In this document: in pieces, positions 31,342 to 41,250 of the stretch
Layout of the letters: every line of letters starts with the position of its first letter
How positions within the stretch are numbered: the first letter of the stretch is position 1
Notes under the pieces: model-generated
Databases searched by the model: none
What the model was told of the DNA's origin: nothing
The model's input: the letters and a program-made list of their open reading frames with translations, nothing else
Made by a program: the position numbers and the translations under genes
Source: Parvularcula maris
GTDB taxonomy: Bacteria > Pseudomonadota > Alphaproteobacteria > Caulobacterales > Parvularculaceae
Assembly: GCF_024505085.1 (NCBI RefSeq)
Contig: NZ_JANIBC010000017.1
Span: 1 to 53,467 of the forward strand
Direction of reading: 5' to 3'
Length of the DNA: 53,467 bases

Positions 31342-33072
31342 ATGAAACACAGTCGTTTGTGGTGGGCCGCCTGCCTACTCGCCGCCTGTTCGAACGGCGA
31401 GGATGCGAACCGGCCCGAACCGGCGGCGGAGGTCCGGGACGAAGCCGAACTTCCCTTCGTCGTCGTCACCGCCAACCCCATGGCCACTGAGGCAGGCGCG
31501 GAGGTACTGCGCCGGGGCGGCAGCGCCCTTGATGCCGCCGTGGCCGTGCAGTCCGTCCTTGGCCTTGTCGAGCCGCAGAGCTCGGGCCTCGCAGGCGGCG
31601 CCTTCCTCCTCTTCTACGACGCCTCCAATGGCGAGGTGACCGCCTTCGACGGACGCGAGAGAGCCCCGCTCAGCACGTTCCCCGAAGTGTTCTATACGGA
31701 GGAAGGGGAGCCGATGGGCTTCTACGAGGCGGTGACCTCGGGCTTCTCCGTAGGCGTGCCCGGCGCTGTCGCCATGCTCGACACGGCCCACCGCAAGCAC
31801 GGCAGGCTCGAATGGCAGGAACTCTTCGGCGAGGCAGAGCGTCTCGCCACGGAAGGCTTTCCGGTCCCCCAGCGGATGCATGATACCATGCTGCGCTTCC
31901 GCGACTTCAGGGCCGAGCCGGGCGCCGCAGGCTATGTCACGGAGGACGGCGAGCCGAAGCCCATCGGCACCATGGTCACCAACCCCGCCTATGCGGAGAC
32001 CCTGCAGCGTATCGCCGAGGGCGGCGCCGCCGCCTTCTACACCGGCCCCATCGCCGAGGCGATCATCGCGCGGGTGAACGAGAAGACCGGCGCCGAGACC
32101 CTCACCCTTCAGGACTTCGCGGACTACCGGGTGGAAGAGCGGGAGGCCGTCTGCGCTATCGTCTTTGAGCGGAAGATCTGCTCCATGCCGCCGCCGAGCT
32201 CCGGCGGGGTGACCATGCTGCAGATCGCCAAGCTCTACGAGGCGAAGGCCGGAGCGATGCCGGTGGAGGACAGCCTTCTCGCCTATATCGAAGCCAGCCG
32301 TCTCGCCTATGCCGACCGCGGACGTTACCTTGGCGACCCCACCGCCATGGGCACGGAGAGCCTCAGCGCGGAGGACCTGACCGCTACCCTGGTCTCCGAC
32401 CGCTACCTCGAGGGCCGCGGGCAGCTTCTGGGATCGGCACCGGCGGAAGACGTGCAGCCTGGCGAGCCAGGCGGCGCCCTGATGCGAGAGGGTTTCCTCC
32501 AGGACAGTTCCTACGAGCTTCCCTCCACCTCGCACTTCTCGATCATGGATACGGACGGCAACATCGTCAGCATGACGACCACCATCGAGTTCCCCTTCGG
32601 CAGCCAGATGATGGCGGCGGGCATGGTGCTGAACAACCAGCTCACTGACTTTTCCCGCGTCCCGTCGGAGAACGGACGGGTTGCCGTCAATGCGCCGGGT
32701 CCCGGCAAGACACCGATGAGCTCGATGACCCCTGCCCTACTGTTCGAGGCGGACGGCACCCCACTCGGCGCCATCGGCAGCCCAGGCGGCCCTGCCATCA
32801 TCGGCTATGTCGCCAAGCCGCTGATCGACTTCCTGGCAGCAGGCGTGCCCCTGTCCGAAGCGGCTTTGCGGCCTCACGTGGTGGTCCCTCGCGGCACCGT
32901 CGTGGTGGAGGAAGGCCATTCGGAGCTTGCCGACGAGGTCCGCGCCCTCGGCTACGAAGTGCGTGAGAGCTCGCTCGCCTCCGGCCTCTACGGCTTCACG
33001 ATCAGCGAGGACGTCATCGACCCCGTGGTCGATCCGCGTAGGGAGGGTTCTGTGGTGGTAGGGGAGGAGTAG
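31342..33072 (+). CDS. ggt: Gamma-glutamyltransferase, lipoprotein type
   Basis: The enzyme hydrolyses or transfers the gamma-glutamyl group of glutathione and related peptides. The 576-residue precursor has a signal peptide ending in lipobox LLAAC (Cys16), so it should be anchored in the outer or inner membrane facing the periplasm. ANPMATEAGAEVLRRGG, SSGLAGGAFLL and FDGRERAP are large-subunit motifs. Autocleavage is expected before Thr396 in PSTSHFS, followed by small-subunit motifs NQLTDF and GSPGGPAII. GGGAG precedes the ATG. With gshB in the same window, both synthesis and outside breakdown of glutathione are represented. Confidence 0.94.
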   Translation: MKHSRLWWAACLLAACSNGEDANRPEPAAEVRDEAELPFVVVTANPMATEAGAEVLRRGGSALDAAVAVQSVLGLVEPQSSGLAGGAFLLFYDASNGEVTAFDGRERAPLSTFPEVFYTEEGEPMGFYEAVTSGFSVGVPGAVAMLDTAHRKHGRLEWQELFGEAERLATEGFPVPQRMHDTMLRFRDFRAEPGAAGYVTEDGEPKPIGTMVTNPAYAETLQRIAEGGAAAFYTGPIAEAIIARVNEKTGAETLTLQDFADYRVEEREAVCAIVFERKICSMPPPSSGGVTMLQIAKLYEAKAGAMPVEDSLLAYIEASRLAYADRGRYLGDPTAMGTESLSAEDLTATLVSDRYLEGRGQLLGSAPAEDVQPGEPGGALMREGFLQDSSYELPSTSHFSIMDTDGNIVSMTTTIEFPFGSQMMAAGMVLNNQLTDFSRVPSENGRVAVNAPGPGKTPMSSMTPALLFEADGTPLGAIGSPGGPAIIGYVAKPLIDFLAAGVPLSEAALRPHVVVPRGTVVVEEGHSELADEVRALGYEVRESSLASGLYGFTISEDVIDPVVDPRREGSVVVGEE

Positions 33073-33115
33073 CTCCTTTCGCCCGTTTGTAGACGCTCAC
33101 GTTTCTTGCAAACGC

Positions 33116-33241
33116 AGGTGCCCCCCTCCGCCCTCCGGGCACCTCCCCCACTCGCGTAGGGGAGGGAAGAAGTGACCGGCGCTGACTCTCATGTTGGCTC
33201 CCACTCTAGAGGGGAGCTGCCGGCAGGCTGAGGGGGAGTGG
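33116..33241. repeat. Intergenic palindromic repeat family R5
   Basis: The left part is CAGGTGCCCCCCTCCGCCC ... CCTCCCCCACTC; the right part is GAGGGGAGCTGCCGGCAGGC and TGAGGGGGAGTGG. Together they form an imperfect inverted repeat. The right arm is nearly identical to the window start (1-30). It lies between the convergent ggt and valS genes and could fold as a two-way transcript end. No gene is seen in the 218-nt gap. Confidence 0.65.
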
Positions 33242-33290
33242 CCACCAGCGCCTACGTCTCCGTCTGCATGCAAACAATGCAAACGCCTTC

Positions 33291-35948
33291 CTACAAGCTC
33301 TCCAGCCGCTTCTTCGCTTCGGTGAGCTGCGCAAGCTCCGCACCGAACTTCTCGACCCGCGCGCGCTCCTCGGCCACCACCTCCGGCGGGGCTTTGGAGA
33401 TGAAGCGCTCATTGCCGAGCTTGCCTTCGGCCTTTTTGAGCTGCCCCTGCGCCGCGCCGATCTCCTTGTCGAGACGGGCGATCTCGGCCTTCAGGTCGAT
33501 GACGTCGGCAACCGGCAGCGCGTAGGTCATACCCCCACTGACGATCTGCACCGCCCCCTTGGGCGGCTCGGCGGCAGCGGTAATGGTTTCGATCCGCGCC
33601 AGCCTCTTGATCGCCGCCTCCTGGGAGGCGAAGTCGGGCGCACCGGCGCCGATGGCATAGAGGTCCAGCTTGGCCGAGGGCGGAACATTGACCTCCGACC
33701 GGGCACTGCGGATGTCGGAGATGAGAGCGATGGCCGACGCCATCTCCTTGCTCGCCTTCTCGTCCGTGAACGCCGCTTCGGGCCAAGACGCTGCGTCCAA
33801 GCCCATGCCGCCCTCCTTCATCGCCGCGTAGAGCTCGCGCGTCACGAAGGGCATGAACGGCTCCAGCGTCAGCAGGATCGTGCCGAGGGTCATGCCCATG
33901 GCTGCGCGGGTCTCGGCTTGTGCTGCCTCGTCGCCATCGTCGAAGATGGGCTTGGCGAGCTCCAGATACCAGTCGCAGAACGTTCCCCAGGCGAACTGAT
34001 AGGCCGCCGCCGCAGCCTCGTCGAAGCGGAAGGCGTCGAGGGCGCGGGCGATCTCCGCCGTCATCTTCGCGCCCTCGCTGGCGATCCAGCGGTTGAGCGG
34101 CAGCTTGAACTCCTCCGGGTTCGGCGCTTCGGCAGGAATGGGGGCCGATTTCATCTGCATGAAGCGGGCGGCGTTCCAAAGCTTGGTACGGAAGTTGCGG
34201 TAGCCCTCGACCCGCTGCTTCGAGAGCGACAGGTCCCTCCCCTGCGTCGCCTGGCTGGCCAGGGTGAAGCGCAGGGGATCGGCGCCGAACTCGTCGATAT
34301 ACGCGAGCGGGTCCACCACATTGCCTTTGGACTTGGACATTTTCTGTCCGTGCTCGTCGCGGACGAGGGCGTGGATATAGACCGTCTCGAACGGCACCTC
34401 TTTCCTGAAATGCATCGCCATCATCATCATCCGCGCCACCCAGAAGAAGATGATGTCGAAGGCCGTGGAGAGCACGGAGGTTGGGTAGAACGCCTTCAGC
34501 TCCTCGGTGTCCTCGGGCCAGCCGAGGGTCGAGAACGGCCAGAGCGCCGAGGAAAACCACGTATCGAGAACGTCCGTGTCTTGGGTGAGGTCCACGGCCT
34601 CTTCGTAGTGCTCGGTGGCGTCGCGGTGCGCCTCGGCCTCGTTCATGGCGCAGAAGGCGTGGCCGTCCGGCCCGTACCAGACCGGCACCCGGTGACCCCA
34701 CCAGAGCTGGCGCGAGATACACCAGGGCTCGATGTTCTCCATCCAGTTATAGTAGGTCTTGGACCAGTTTTGGGGCACGAATTTCGTCTGTCCCGAGCGT
34801 ACCGCTTCGATGGCGGGACCGGCGAGGGTCTTCGCATCGACCCACCACTGATCCGTCAGCATAGGCTCGATCACCACGCCCGAGCGGTCGCCGAAGGGCT
34901 GCATGATGAGCTTGTCCTCGACCCCGCGGGAGAGGCCCAGCTCCTCGATCTCGGCGACCACCATCTTGCGGGCCTCGAAGCGGTCCACCCCGTCAAAGCG
35001 CTGCGGCACGCCGTTCTCTTCGGTGGCGATCATGTTCGCCTCCTCATCCATCAGCATGAGGAGCGGGATGTCGTGGCGCTTGGCTACCTCGAAATCGTTG
35101 AAGTCGTGGGCGCCGGTGATCTTCACCGCGCCGGTGCCGAGCTCGGGATCGGGATACTCGTCGGCGATGATGGGGATCAGGCGGTCCACGATCGGCAGGC
35201 GGACCATCTTGCCGATGAGATTCTTGTAGCGCTCATCGTCAGGATGCACCGCCACCGCGCCGTCGCCCAGCATGGTCTCGGGCCGGGTCGTGGCGATGAC
35301 GATCTCCTTGATGCCGTCCACCTCTCCATCTGCCAGCGGATAGGCGAAGTGCCACATCTTGCCCTGGACCTCGCTGTTCTCCACCTCGAGGTCGGAGATC
35401 GCGGTCTGGAACTTCGGGTCCCAGTTCACCAGCCGCTTGTCCCGGTAGATGAGATCTTCCCTGTAAAGATCGACGAAGACACGCCGCACGGCCTCGCTGA
35501 GGCCCTCATCCATGGTGAAGCGCTCACGGGACCAGTCGAGGGAGGCGCCGAGGCGTTTGAGCTGGTCCTTGATCTGCCCGCCGGACTGCTCCCTCCACTG
35601 CCAGACTTTCTCCACGAAGGCCTCGCGGCCGATATCGCGGCGGTGGGGCTCCTGGCGCTCGGCCATCTGCCGCTCGACCACCATCTGCGTGGCGATACCT
35701 GCATGATCGGTGCCGAACTGCCAGAGCACCCGCCTGCCCTGGCGGCGGCGATAGCGGCAGAGAATGTCCTGCAGCGTGTTGTTGAGCGCGTGGCCCACAT
35801 GGAGGCTGCCGGTCACATTGGGCGGGGGGATGACGATAGCGTACGGCTCGCCCTCGCCGGAGGGCTTGAACAGTCCCGCCTCCTCCTGCTCGCGGTAGAG
35901 TTCGGGCTCGCGGGTCTCGTGGTCGAAGGATTTGGGCAGGTCTCGCAT
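33291..35948 (-). CDS. valS: Valyl-tRNA synthetase
   Basis: This class I synthetase charges tRNA-Val and edits mischarged threonine. The 885-residue protein has the ATP motif PPPNVTGSLHVGH (HIGH-type motif at 50-53), the editing domain around TTRPETMLGDGAV, the tRNA-binding W-W region GGHRVPVWYG, KMSKS at 536-540 and a C-terminal coiled-coil arm (IDLKAEIARLDKEIG to the end), which is typical of ValS. It is preceded by the terminator of the TonB receptor gene, so it should have its own promoter in the 35949-36000 interval. Confidence 0.97.
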   Translation of the reverse strand: MRDLPKSFDHETREPELYREQEEAGLFKPSGEGEPYAIVIPPPNVTGSLHVGHALNNTLQDILCRYRRRQGRRVLWQFGTDHAGIATQMVVERQMAERQEPHRRDIGREAFVEKVWQWREQSGGQIKDQLKRLGASLDWSRERFTMDEGLSEAVRRVFVDLYREDLIYRDKRLVNWDPKFQTAISDLEVENSEVQGKMWHFAYPLADGEVDGIKEIVIATTRPETMLGDGAVAVHPDDERYKNLIGKMVRLPIVDRLIPIIADEYPDPELGTGAVKITGAHDFNDFEVAKRHDIPLLMLMDEEANMIATEENGVPQRFDGVDRFEARKMVVAEIEELGLSRGVEDKLIMQPFGDRSGVVIEPMLTDQWWVDAKTLAGPAIEAVRSGQTKFVPQNWSKTYYNWMENIEPWCISRQLWWGHRVPVWYGPDGHAFCAMNEAEAHRDATEHYEEAVDLTQDTDVLDTWFSSALWPFSTLGWPEDTEELKAFYPTSVLSTAFDIIFFWVARMMMMAMHFRKEVPFETVYIHALVRDEHGQKMSKSKGNVVDPLAYIDEFGADPLRFTLASQATQGRDLSLSKQRVEGYRNFRTKLWNAARFMQMKSAPIPAEAPNPEEFKLPLNRWIASEGAKMTAEIARALDAFRFDEAAAAAYQFAWGTFCDWYLELAKPIFDDGDEAAQAETRAAMGMTLGTILLTLEPFMPFVTRELYAAMKEGGMGLDAASWPEAAFTDEKASKEMASAIALISDIRSARSEVNVPPSAKLDLYAIGAGAPDFASQEAAIKRLARIETITAAAEPPKGAVQIVSGGMTYALPVADVIDLKAEIARLDKEIGAAQGQLKKAEGKLGNERFISKAPPEVVAEERARVEKFGAELAQLTEAKKRLESL

Positions 35949-35974
35949 AGGCTCTTCTAGACCAGCGCCGCGCG

Positions 35975-36008
35975 CAAAAGAAAAGGGGCGACCGAAGCCG
36001 CCCCTTCC
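35975..36008 (-). terminator. Intrinsic terminator of the TonB receptor transcript
   Basis: On the minus strand the sequence reads AAGGGGCGGCTTCGGTCGCC followed by CCTTTTCTTTTG. This is a G+C-rich stem (GGGGCG/CGCCCC plus flanking A-T pairs) closed by a CTTCGG loop and followed by a T-run. It lies about 32 nt past the receptor stop codon. A second small hairpin (AGGCCTTCGGGCCT) lies between the stop and this stem. Confidence 0.85.
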
Positions 36009-36039
36009 CCAAAGGCCCGAAGGCCTGATGCTTCTCAGC

Positions 36040-39000
36040 TTACCACTCGTAGCGGATGCCGATCCGGGCGGAGTAGAACGAGCGGTCGAGCTCGACGTCG
36101 CCGGTGTTCGGGAAGAGGCCAGTGTCGCGGTCGCTCAGGAAGTTGTTGAAGCGATAGACACAGGCGCCTTGCGTTGTGCAGGTCGTGCGCGGCGCGTCGC
36201 CTTCAAGAGCGGTGGCACCGTCGACACCGTTCGCGGCAACGTCGGCAACGGAGACGAGGTCGGCGCTGACGAGCGCTTCGTCGTTGTTGGACGGACCGTC
36301 GCGGAAGACGCCCCACTCGCTGTTCAGAAGGTTGCCGATGTTCTCGATGTCGAGAACGAACTTCAGTCGGTTACCTTCGAAACGCTTCACGCCGAAGTCC
36401 GCGAAGGGCAGGTCCTGCTCGAAGTGGAAGTCCCAGAACTGGTTCCAGGGGCTTTGGTCGTCGTTGCGGGCCTGGATGCCGGAGCTGAGACCACGGCGGT
36501 CCACTTCCGCGAAGAAGGTGTCCTGATCGAAGCCGCTGGCGAAGACCACTGCAGCATCGTTCGGACCCGTCGGAATGTAGACCGGGTTGTTGTCGAACGG
36601 CGTCTCACCGTCGCCTGCACGGCCGAACAGCGCGTTGTCCGCATCGACGTTGAAGGCATAGGTGAAGGGCGCGCCCGACTGGATGTCACCGAACAGTGCG
36701 AACTGCGTATTCAGGCCAGGGATGATCTCGACATTGTAGTCGAAGAAGATCTTGAAGGCGTGCTCGACTTCGAAGGGAGAGACACCGGCCGAGGGGAAGT
36801 TGCGGTCGATGTCGGTGATGGCGCGCCAGTTGGAGATGCCGCGCGAACTGGTGCCCGGCGTGACCGTCTCGACGTCTTGGTAGGCGTAGCTGACCTGGAA
36901 GCCGAAGCCAAAATCGTACTCCTTGGCGAGGGTGGCCGTGAAGGTGGTGCTTTCGCCTTCATCGAAGTTGTCGAGCGCGACGACGTTGGAGATCTCCAGC
37001 GCGTCGAGGTCGGCATAGATGATCCGGCCATCGGGTGCGACACCGGTCGGCTGGGTCTCGGACAGCTGCGTCTGGGCGAGGTTGCGCCAGAGGAAGCCGT
37101 TCTTCGTGCGGTTATGGAGAACCTGCAGCGTGAGCAGGTAGTCCGTGCCTAGATCGAGCGGGATACCGAAGCGGTTCAGGTCCGCATCGAAGGACTGGTC
37201 CAGGCGAAGCGAGGCCTTCCAGTCAGACGGAATCTCGAAGTCGGGCGAGATCACGTCGATCGGCACGAAGGTGTCGAGGGTGATCGCCGCCACTTCGTCC
37301 TGAAGCTCCTGCGGGATCTCCGAGACACTGGTGATGTCGAAATTGCCGCGAACGTTGGAAGCAAGACCTTGGAAGGCGTTCGAGACCCAGACCTGCGGGT
37401 TGCCGCCGGAGAAGAGGCCGAAGCCGCCGGTCAGCTTGGTGCCGTCGAAGGGGTTGTATTCGAAACCGACACGGGGCTGCCAGAGGTCCAGACCATCGAG
37501 GTTCTGGGCCGAGCTGAAGCCGTATTCGTCCTGGAAGGAAGCCGAGTCGATGGGCTCGTCATCCTGGGTGTAGAGCTCGTAGCGAAGACCGAAGTTCACC
37601 GACAGCTCGGGGATGATCTGCCACTGGTCCTGGGCCGTGAACGACCACTTGTTGAAGCCCCATTCGGCAGCCGCGTCGTTGGCATTGTTGGTCGGCGCAT
37701 TGTTGTAGTCGATGCGCACGTCCTCGCCGCTCAGGAGCTGATCGTAGCTATCAAAGCGGAACTCGCCGTTCGAACGCTGAACGAAGAGGTTGAAGAGCTC
37801 GTAGTTCTCGAACTCGACGCCGAAGCTGATGTTGTGGTCTTCGATCGTGTAGTCGGCACGGCTGAAGAACTGCAGGCGCTCGTCTTCGAAGTCGTTGGCA
37901 TGACGGAAGCGGTCGCAGGAGCCGGTCAGGAAGACATCGCGATCTGCACCACCTGCAGCAGCCGGATCGATGGCACCTTCGAGAGGCGTGCCGACAAGGT
38001 CGTCAGCGGAGAGACGAATGTCGATCTCACCTGCGTCGGGGTTGCCGCAGATCTGGTCGCGGGAGTTGTCTTTGTAGTTCACGCGGAACTGCGTGGAGAA
38101 GTCCGGCGTCCAGTCGGAGAACACTTCGGCGGTGTAGACTTCGACTTCCTGGGGAGCTTGGTACCAAGCGCTGACGAACTCGAGACTCGAGATGGAAGCA
38201 AGCTGACCTTCTTCGGTGGACTGATAGGTTACCCGCGCGCGGTGATCGTCGTTAATGTTCCACTCGAGGGTGCCAAGGAAGCGCTCGGATGTAGTTGGAG
38301 CTGAGACATTGCCAGGGCGGCCACCCATATCGATACCGTAGGTATCGAAGACGACTTGGTTCAGACCGTCGAAGAGACGCTGGGACACGCCGTCTTCGGC
38401 GTCGTCATCGGAGAAGTTGATGCCGCGCGAGCTGTCGAACTCGTCGTAGGAGACGAAGAAGAACAGCTTGTCCTTGATGATCGGACCACCGAAGGTGAAG
38501 CCGTACTCTTCTTCCTCGAACGGAGCGAGGTCGACGTCGACACCTGCGGGGCTGTCGCCACTAAAGCTTTCGTCGCGGTAGTAGTAGAAGGCCGAGCCGT
38601 GGAACTCATTGGTACCGGACTTAGTGACGGCGTTGACGAGGCCGCCGGTGAAGCCCGAAGCGAAGACCGAGTAGTCGGCGGCGACGATCGAGGCGCTCTC
38701 GATGGCGTCGAGGTTAATGGGCGAGCGGGCCGTCGGATAGGTCGAGCTCGACAGGCCGAAATCGTCCTGCAGCAGCGCACCATTGATGGCGAGGCCGTTG
38801 AAGCGCGGGTTGGCGCCGGCGACCGAGAGGTTGCCCTCGCCGCCGGACTGGGCGAGCGGGTCACGGTTCAAGGTGGCGATCAGGTCGCGCTGAACCGTCG
38901 GCTGGCTGAGGATGTCTTCGCTCGAGAAAGCCGAGCCGACACCGTTGTTGAGGTCGAGGCGGCTGCTGCGCTGTGCACGGACGACGACAACGTCGCCGGA

Positions 39001-39333
39001 TTCGACGGCGAGGGTGATCGAGTTGGTGGACGGCTGCAGACGGACGCCTTCGCGGCGCACTTCACCATCGGCCGTCTCGGCGACGATGATGTAGGGACCG
39101 CCGACGGCGAGGCCGCTTTCGAAGAACACACCGTTGGAGGAGGTGCGGGCACGAGCGACGCGGCCGGTCCTGGTGTCAGTGATGGTCACGGTGACACCGG
39201 CAACCGGGTTGCCGGAAGCGTCTAGAACCTGACCGTTAATGTCCGCAGCGGTGAACTGTGCGTGGGCTGCAGGCGTCAGCGATGCAGCGATGGCAAGGGC
39301 GGCGGCGCCGCCTGCCCAACGATGATTGATCAT
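36040..39333 (-). CDS. Oar-like TonB-dependent outer-membrane receptor with carboxypeptidase-regulatory-like N-domain
   Basis: The 1097-residue protein has a signal peptide (AHA-Q cleavage near residue 25). A carboxypeptidase-regulatory-like beta domain follows (about 30-115: GQVLDASGNPVAGVTVTITD), then a plug (about 120-240, with LNRDPLAQ, GGLVNAVTKSGTNEFHGSAF) and a 22-strand barrel ending in an aromatic residue (RIGIRYEW). This is the Oar/SusC-like layout used to import large or oligomeric substrates; the substrate is unknown and no TonB, ABC or hydrolase partner is adjacent. ATG 39333 begins the signal peptide; the frame upstream to 39474 is unsupported. It lies downstream of argS on the same strand, separated by a 157-nt leader with a strong hairpin. 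Confidence 0.9.
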   Translation of the reverse strand: MINHRWAGGAAALAIAASLTPAAHAQFTAADINGQVLDASGNPVAGVTVTITDTRTGRVARARTSSNGVFFESGLAVGGPYIIVAETADGEVRREGVRLQPSTNSITLAVESGDVVVVRAQRSSRLDLNNGVGSAFSSEDILSQPTVQRDLIATLNRDPLAQSGGEGNLSVAGANPRFNGLAINGALLQDDFGLSSSTYPTARSPINLDAIESASIVAADYSVFASGFTGGLVNAVTKSGTNEFHGSAFYYYRDESFSGDSPAGVDVDLAPFEEEEYGFTFGGPIIKDKLFFFVSYDEFDSSRGINFSDDDAEDGVSQRLFDGLNQVVFDTYGIDMGGRPGNVSAPTTSERFLGTLEWNINDDHRARVTYQSTEEGQLASISSLEFVSAWYQAPQEVEVYTAEVFSDWTPDFSTQFRVNYKDNSRDQICGNPDAGEIDIRLSADDLVGTPLEGAIDPAAAGGADRDVFLTGSCDRFRHANDFEDERLQFFSRADYTIEDHNISFGVEFENYELFNLFVQRSNGEFRFDSYDQLLSGEDVRIDYNNAPTNNANDAAAEWGFNKWSFTAQDQWQIIPELSVNFGLRYELYTQDDEPIDSASFQDEYGFSSAQNLDGLDLWQPRVGFEYNPFDGTKLTGGFGLFSGGNPQVWVSNAFQGLASNVRGNFDITSVSEIPQELQDEVAAITLDTFVPIDVISPDFEIPSDWKASLRLDQSFDADLNRFGIPLDLGTDYLLTLQVLHNRTKNGFLWRNLAQTQLSETQPTGVAPDGRIIYADLDALEISNVVALDNFDEGESTTFTATLAKEYDFGFGFQVSYAYQDVETVTPGTSSRGISNWRAITDIDRNFPSAGVSPFEVEHAFKIFFDYNVEIIPGLNTQFALFGDIQSGAPFTYAFNVDADNALFGRAGDGETPFDNNPVYIPTGPNDAAVVFASGFDQDTFFAEVDRRGLSSGIQARNDDQSPWNQFWDFHFEQDLPFADFGVKRFEGNRLKFVLDIENIGNLLNSEWGVFRDGPSNNDEALVSADLVSVADVAANGVDGATALEGDAPRTTCTTQGACVYRFNNFLSDRDTGLFPNTGDVELDRSFYSARIGIRYEW

Positions 39334-39440
39334 GATAGTACCCCGATTGATTCTGCCTTGGGTGGCAGAAGACGCGGCGCCGTTAGTCGGGACGTGTGAC
39401 AGTTTCCAGGGGGTTTTATCTCGGTTTTGTGAAGGCGTTC

Positions 39441-39470
39441 GGACTCCCTGCAAGGTGATGCAGAGAGTCC
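39441..39470 (-). promoter_or_regulatory. Strong hairpin between argS and the TonB receptor gene
   Basis: GGACTCCCTGCA-aggtga-TGCAGAGAGTCC forms an 11- to 12-bp stem with one mismatch. It begins 20 nt after the argS stop and lies 108 nt before the receptor start. On the transcribed strand it is not followed by a T-run, so it is either a Rho-assisted argS end or part of the receptor's leader. A smaller CTGCC...GGCAG stem lies closer to the receptor gene. Confidence 0.5.
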
Positions 39471-39489
39471 ACACTTTACGACAGGACGG

Positions 39490-41250
39490 TTACATTTTCG
39501 GCGGAATCTCCAGCCCAAGTTGTCCGAGAATGTCGCGGAGCTGGCGCGAGGTGAGCGCCGTGAGGGCCAGCCTGCTGTTCTTCACTTCGGCTGATTCCTC
39601 GTCGGCGATGCGGCAGGCGGCGTAGAAGCGCGAGAAGGCCTGGGCGAGGGAGAAGGCGTGCTCGCAGAGGAGATGCGGCATGCGCTTCTCGTACGCGCCG
39701 CGATGGGCGTCCTTGTAGCTCAGGAGCTGCATGGCGAGCTCGCGCTCAGCGGGCTCGGCAGGGGCCGCGGCAAACCCCAGGGCTTCCTCTTCGCTCGAAC
39801 CTGCCCGGCTCAGCACCGAGCCGATGCGCACGGCGGCGTAGAGGAGGTAGGGGCCGGTCTTGCCCTCGAAGGCGACGAAGCGGTCGACGTCGAAGACATA
39901 GTCCGTGGTCCGAGGGTTGGAGAGGTCGGCGAATTTGAGCGCCGCCAACCCTACCTGCCGGGCGACCTCGGCGCGCTCCTCGCCCGTCAGCGAGCCGTCC
40001 CCCTCCTTCAGCCGCTCCTCGGCCTTCTCATCCACCATGGCGAGAAGGTCCGAGAGGCGTAGGACGCCCCCCTCGCGGGTCTTGAAGGGGCGGCCGTCCT
40101 TCCCGTTCATCGTGCCGAAGCCCGCGTGCTCCATCCGGTCCTCCGGATAGAGCCCCATGGCGGCGGCGGCGCGGAAGACCTGGACGAAGTGCTCGGACTG
40201 GCGCTTGTCCACCACATAGACGCAGCGCTCGAAGCCGTCCCTCTTCCGCTCGACAAGGGTGGCGAGATCGGTCGAGCCGTAGCCCACCGAGCCGTTAGAC
40301 TTAACGATGAGAAGCGGCGGGATGTCCTTCTTGTCGTCCTCGCGGGCGACCCTGACCACGCGGGCGCCGTCGGAGAACTCCAGGAGGTTCTGCTCCGCCA
40401 GCTCGTCCACCATGGGCTCGATCAAATCGTGGACCGAGGCCTCGCCGCGCCAAAGCTCGAACTCGACGCCGAGCCTGCCGTAGTCCGCCCTTAGCGCCTC
40501 CTGGCTCACCGCTACGAAGTGCTGCCAGAGGGCGCGGTAGCCGGGGCGCCCCGCCTGAAGCTCGGCGGTCGCCTCCTGCGCCTCGGCCATGCGACCAGGG
40601 TCCTCCTTGCAGGCGGCCGAGGCGACGGGGTAGATCTCGGCCAGGTCCGCCACGCTCACCGGGCTCTCCTCCGGATAGCCTTCGGTCACCGCCCTGTCGA
40701 AATAGACGAGGTCCGGCTGGCGGCGTTTGATCTCGGCGATGAGCTGGCCCATCTGCAGGCCCCAGTCACCGAGATGGATGTCGCCCACCGCCTCGTCGCC
40801 CGCCCGGCGGAAGATCTGCTTCAGGCTCTGCCCGATGATCGCAGCGCGCAGGTGACCCACATGGAGCGGCTTGGCCACGTTCGGCCCGCCATAGTCGAGG
40901 ATGACCTTTTCGGACGTCTCGCGGCGATAGGCACCCTGGTGCTCGTCCTGCTGCAGCTCTCCGAGGAGCCCGTCGAGCAATCCTTGCGATGGGGTGAGGT
41001 TCAGGAAGCCCGGCCCCGCCAGGGTCACCTCGCTGAAGGCCTCATCGGCGTCGAGCTTCGCCTTCACCGCTTCGGCGAGCTGGCGCGGGTTCTGCTTCGC
41101 CTTCTTGGCCGCCGCCAGCGCGCCGTTGCACTGGTAGGGGGCGAGGTCCGGGCGGTCGGAGACCTTCACCGCGCCGTAGGAGGCGTCGAGGCCCTGCGCC
41201 TCGAAGGCTTCGCCGACGGCGGCGCTCAAGCGTTCGGAAAGGGAGAGCAT
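39490..41250 (-). CDS. argS: Arginyl-tRNA synthetase
   Basis: This class I synthetase needs its tRNA for amino-acid activation. The 586-residue protein has the N-terminal Arg-tRNA domain, GGPNVAKPLHVGHLRAA (HVGH as HIGH motif), LGDWG, the substitute for KMSKS typical of ArgRS (NGKDGRPFKTREGG) and a C-terminal DALR anticodon-binding domain with LALTALTSRQLRDIL. ATG 41250 overlaps the stop of the upstream lipoprotein gene by one base (TGATG), so the two are translationally coupled. Confidence 0.97.
   Translation of the reverse strand: MLSLSERLSAAVGEAFEAQGLDASYGAVKVSDRPDLAPYQCNGALAAAKKAKQNPRQLAEAVKAKLDADEAFSEVTLAGPGFLNLTPSQGLLDGLLGELQQDEHQGAYRRETSEKVILDYGGPNVAKPLHVGHLRAAIIGQSLKQIFRRAGDEAVGDIHLGDWGLQMGQLIAEIKRRQPDLVYFDRAVTEGYPEESPVSVADLAEIYPVASAACKEDPGRMAEAQEATAELQAGRPGYRALWQHFVAVSQEALRADYGRLGVEFELWRGEASVHDLIEPMVDELAEQNLLEFSDGARVVRVAREDDKKDIPPLLIVKSNGSVGYGSTDLATLVERKRDGFERCVYVVDKRQSEHFVQVFRAAAAMGLYPEDRMEHAGFGTMNGKDGRPFKTREGGVLRLSDLLAMVDEKAEERLKEGDGSLTGEERAEVARQVGLAALKFADLSNPRTTDYVFDVDRFVAFEGKTGPYLLYAAVRIGSVLSRAGSSEEEALGFAAAPAEPAERELAMQLLSYKDAHRGAYEKRMPHLLCEHAFSLAQAFSRFYAACRIADEESAEVKNSRLALTALTSRQLRDILGQLGLEIPPKM

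Noticed and set aside
33918-35960. Plus-strand frame of 680 codons opposite valS
   Set aside because: valS shows HIGH and KMSKS motifs and full length; the opposite frame is a G+C artefact.
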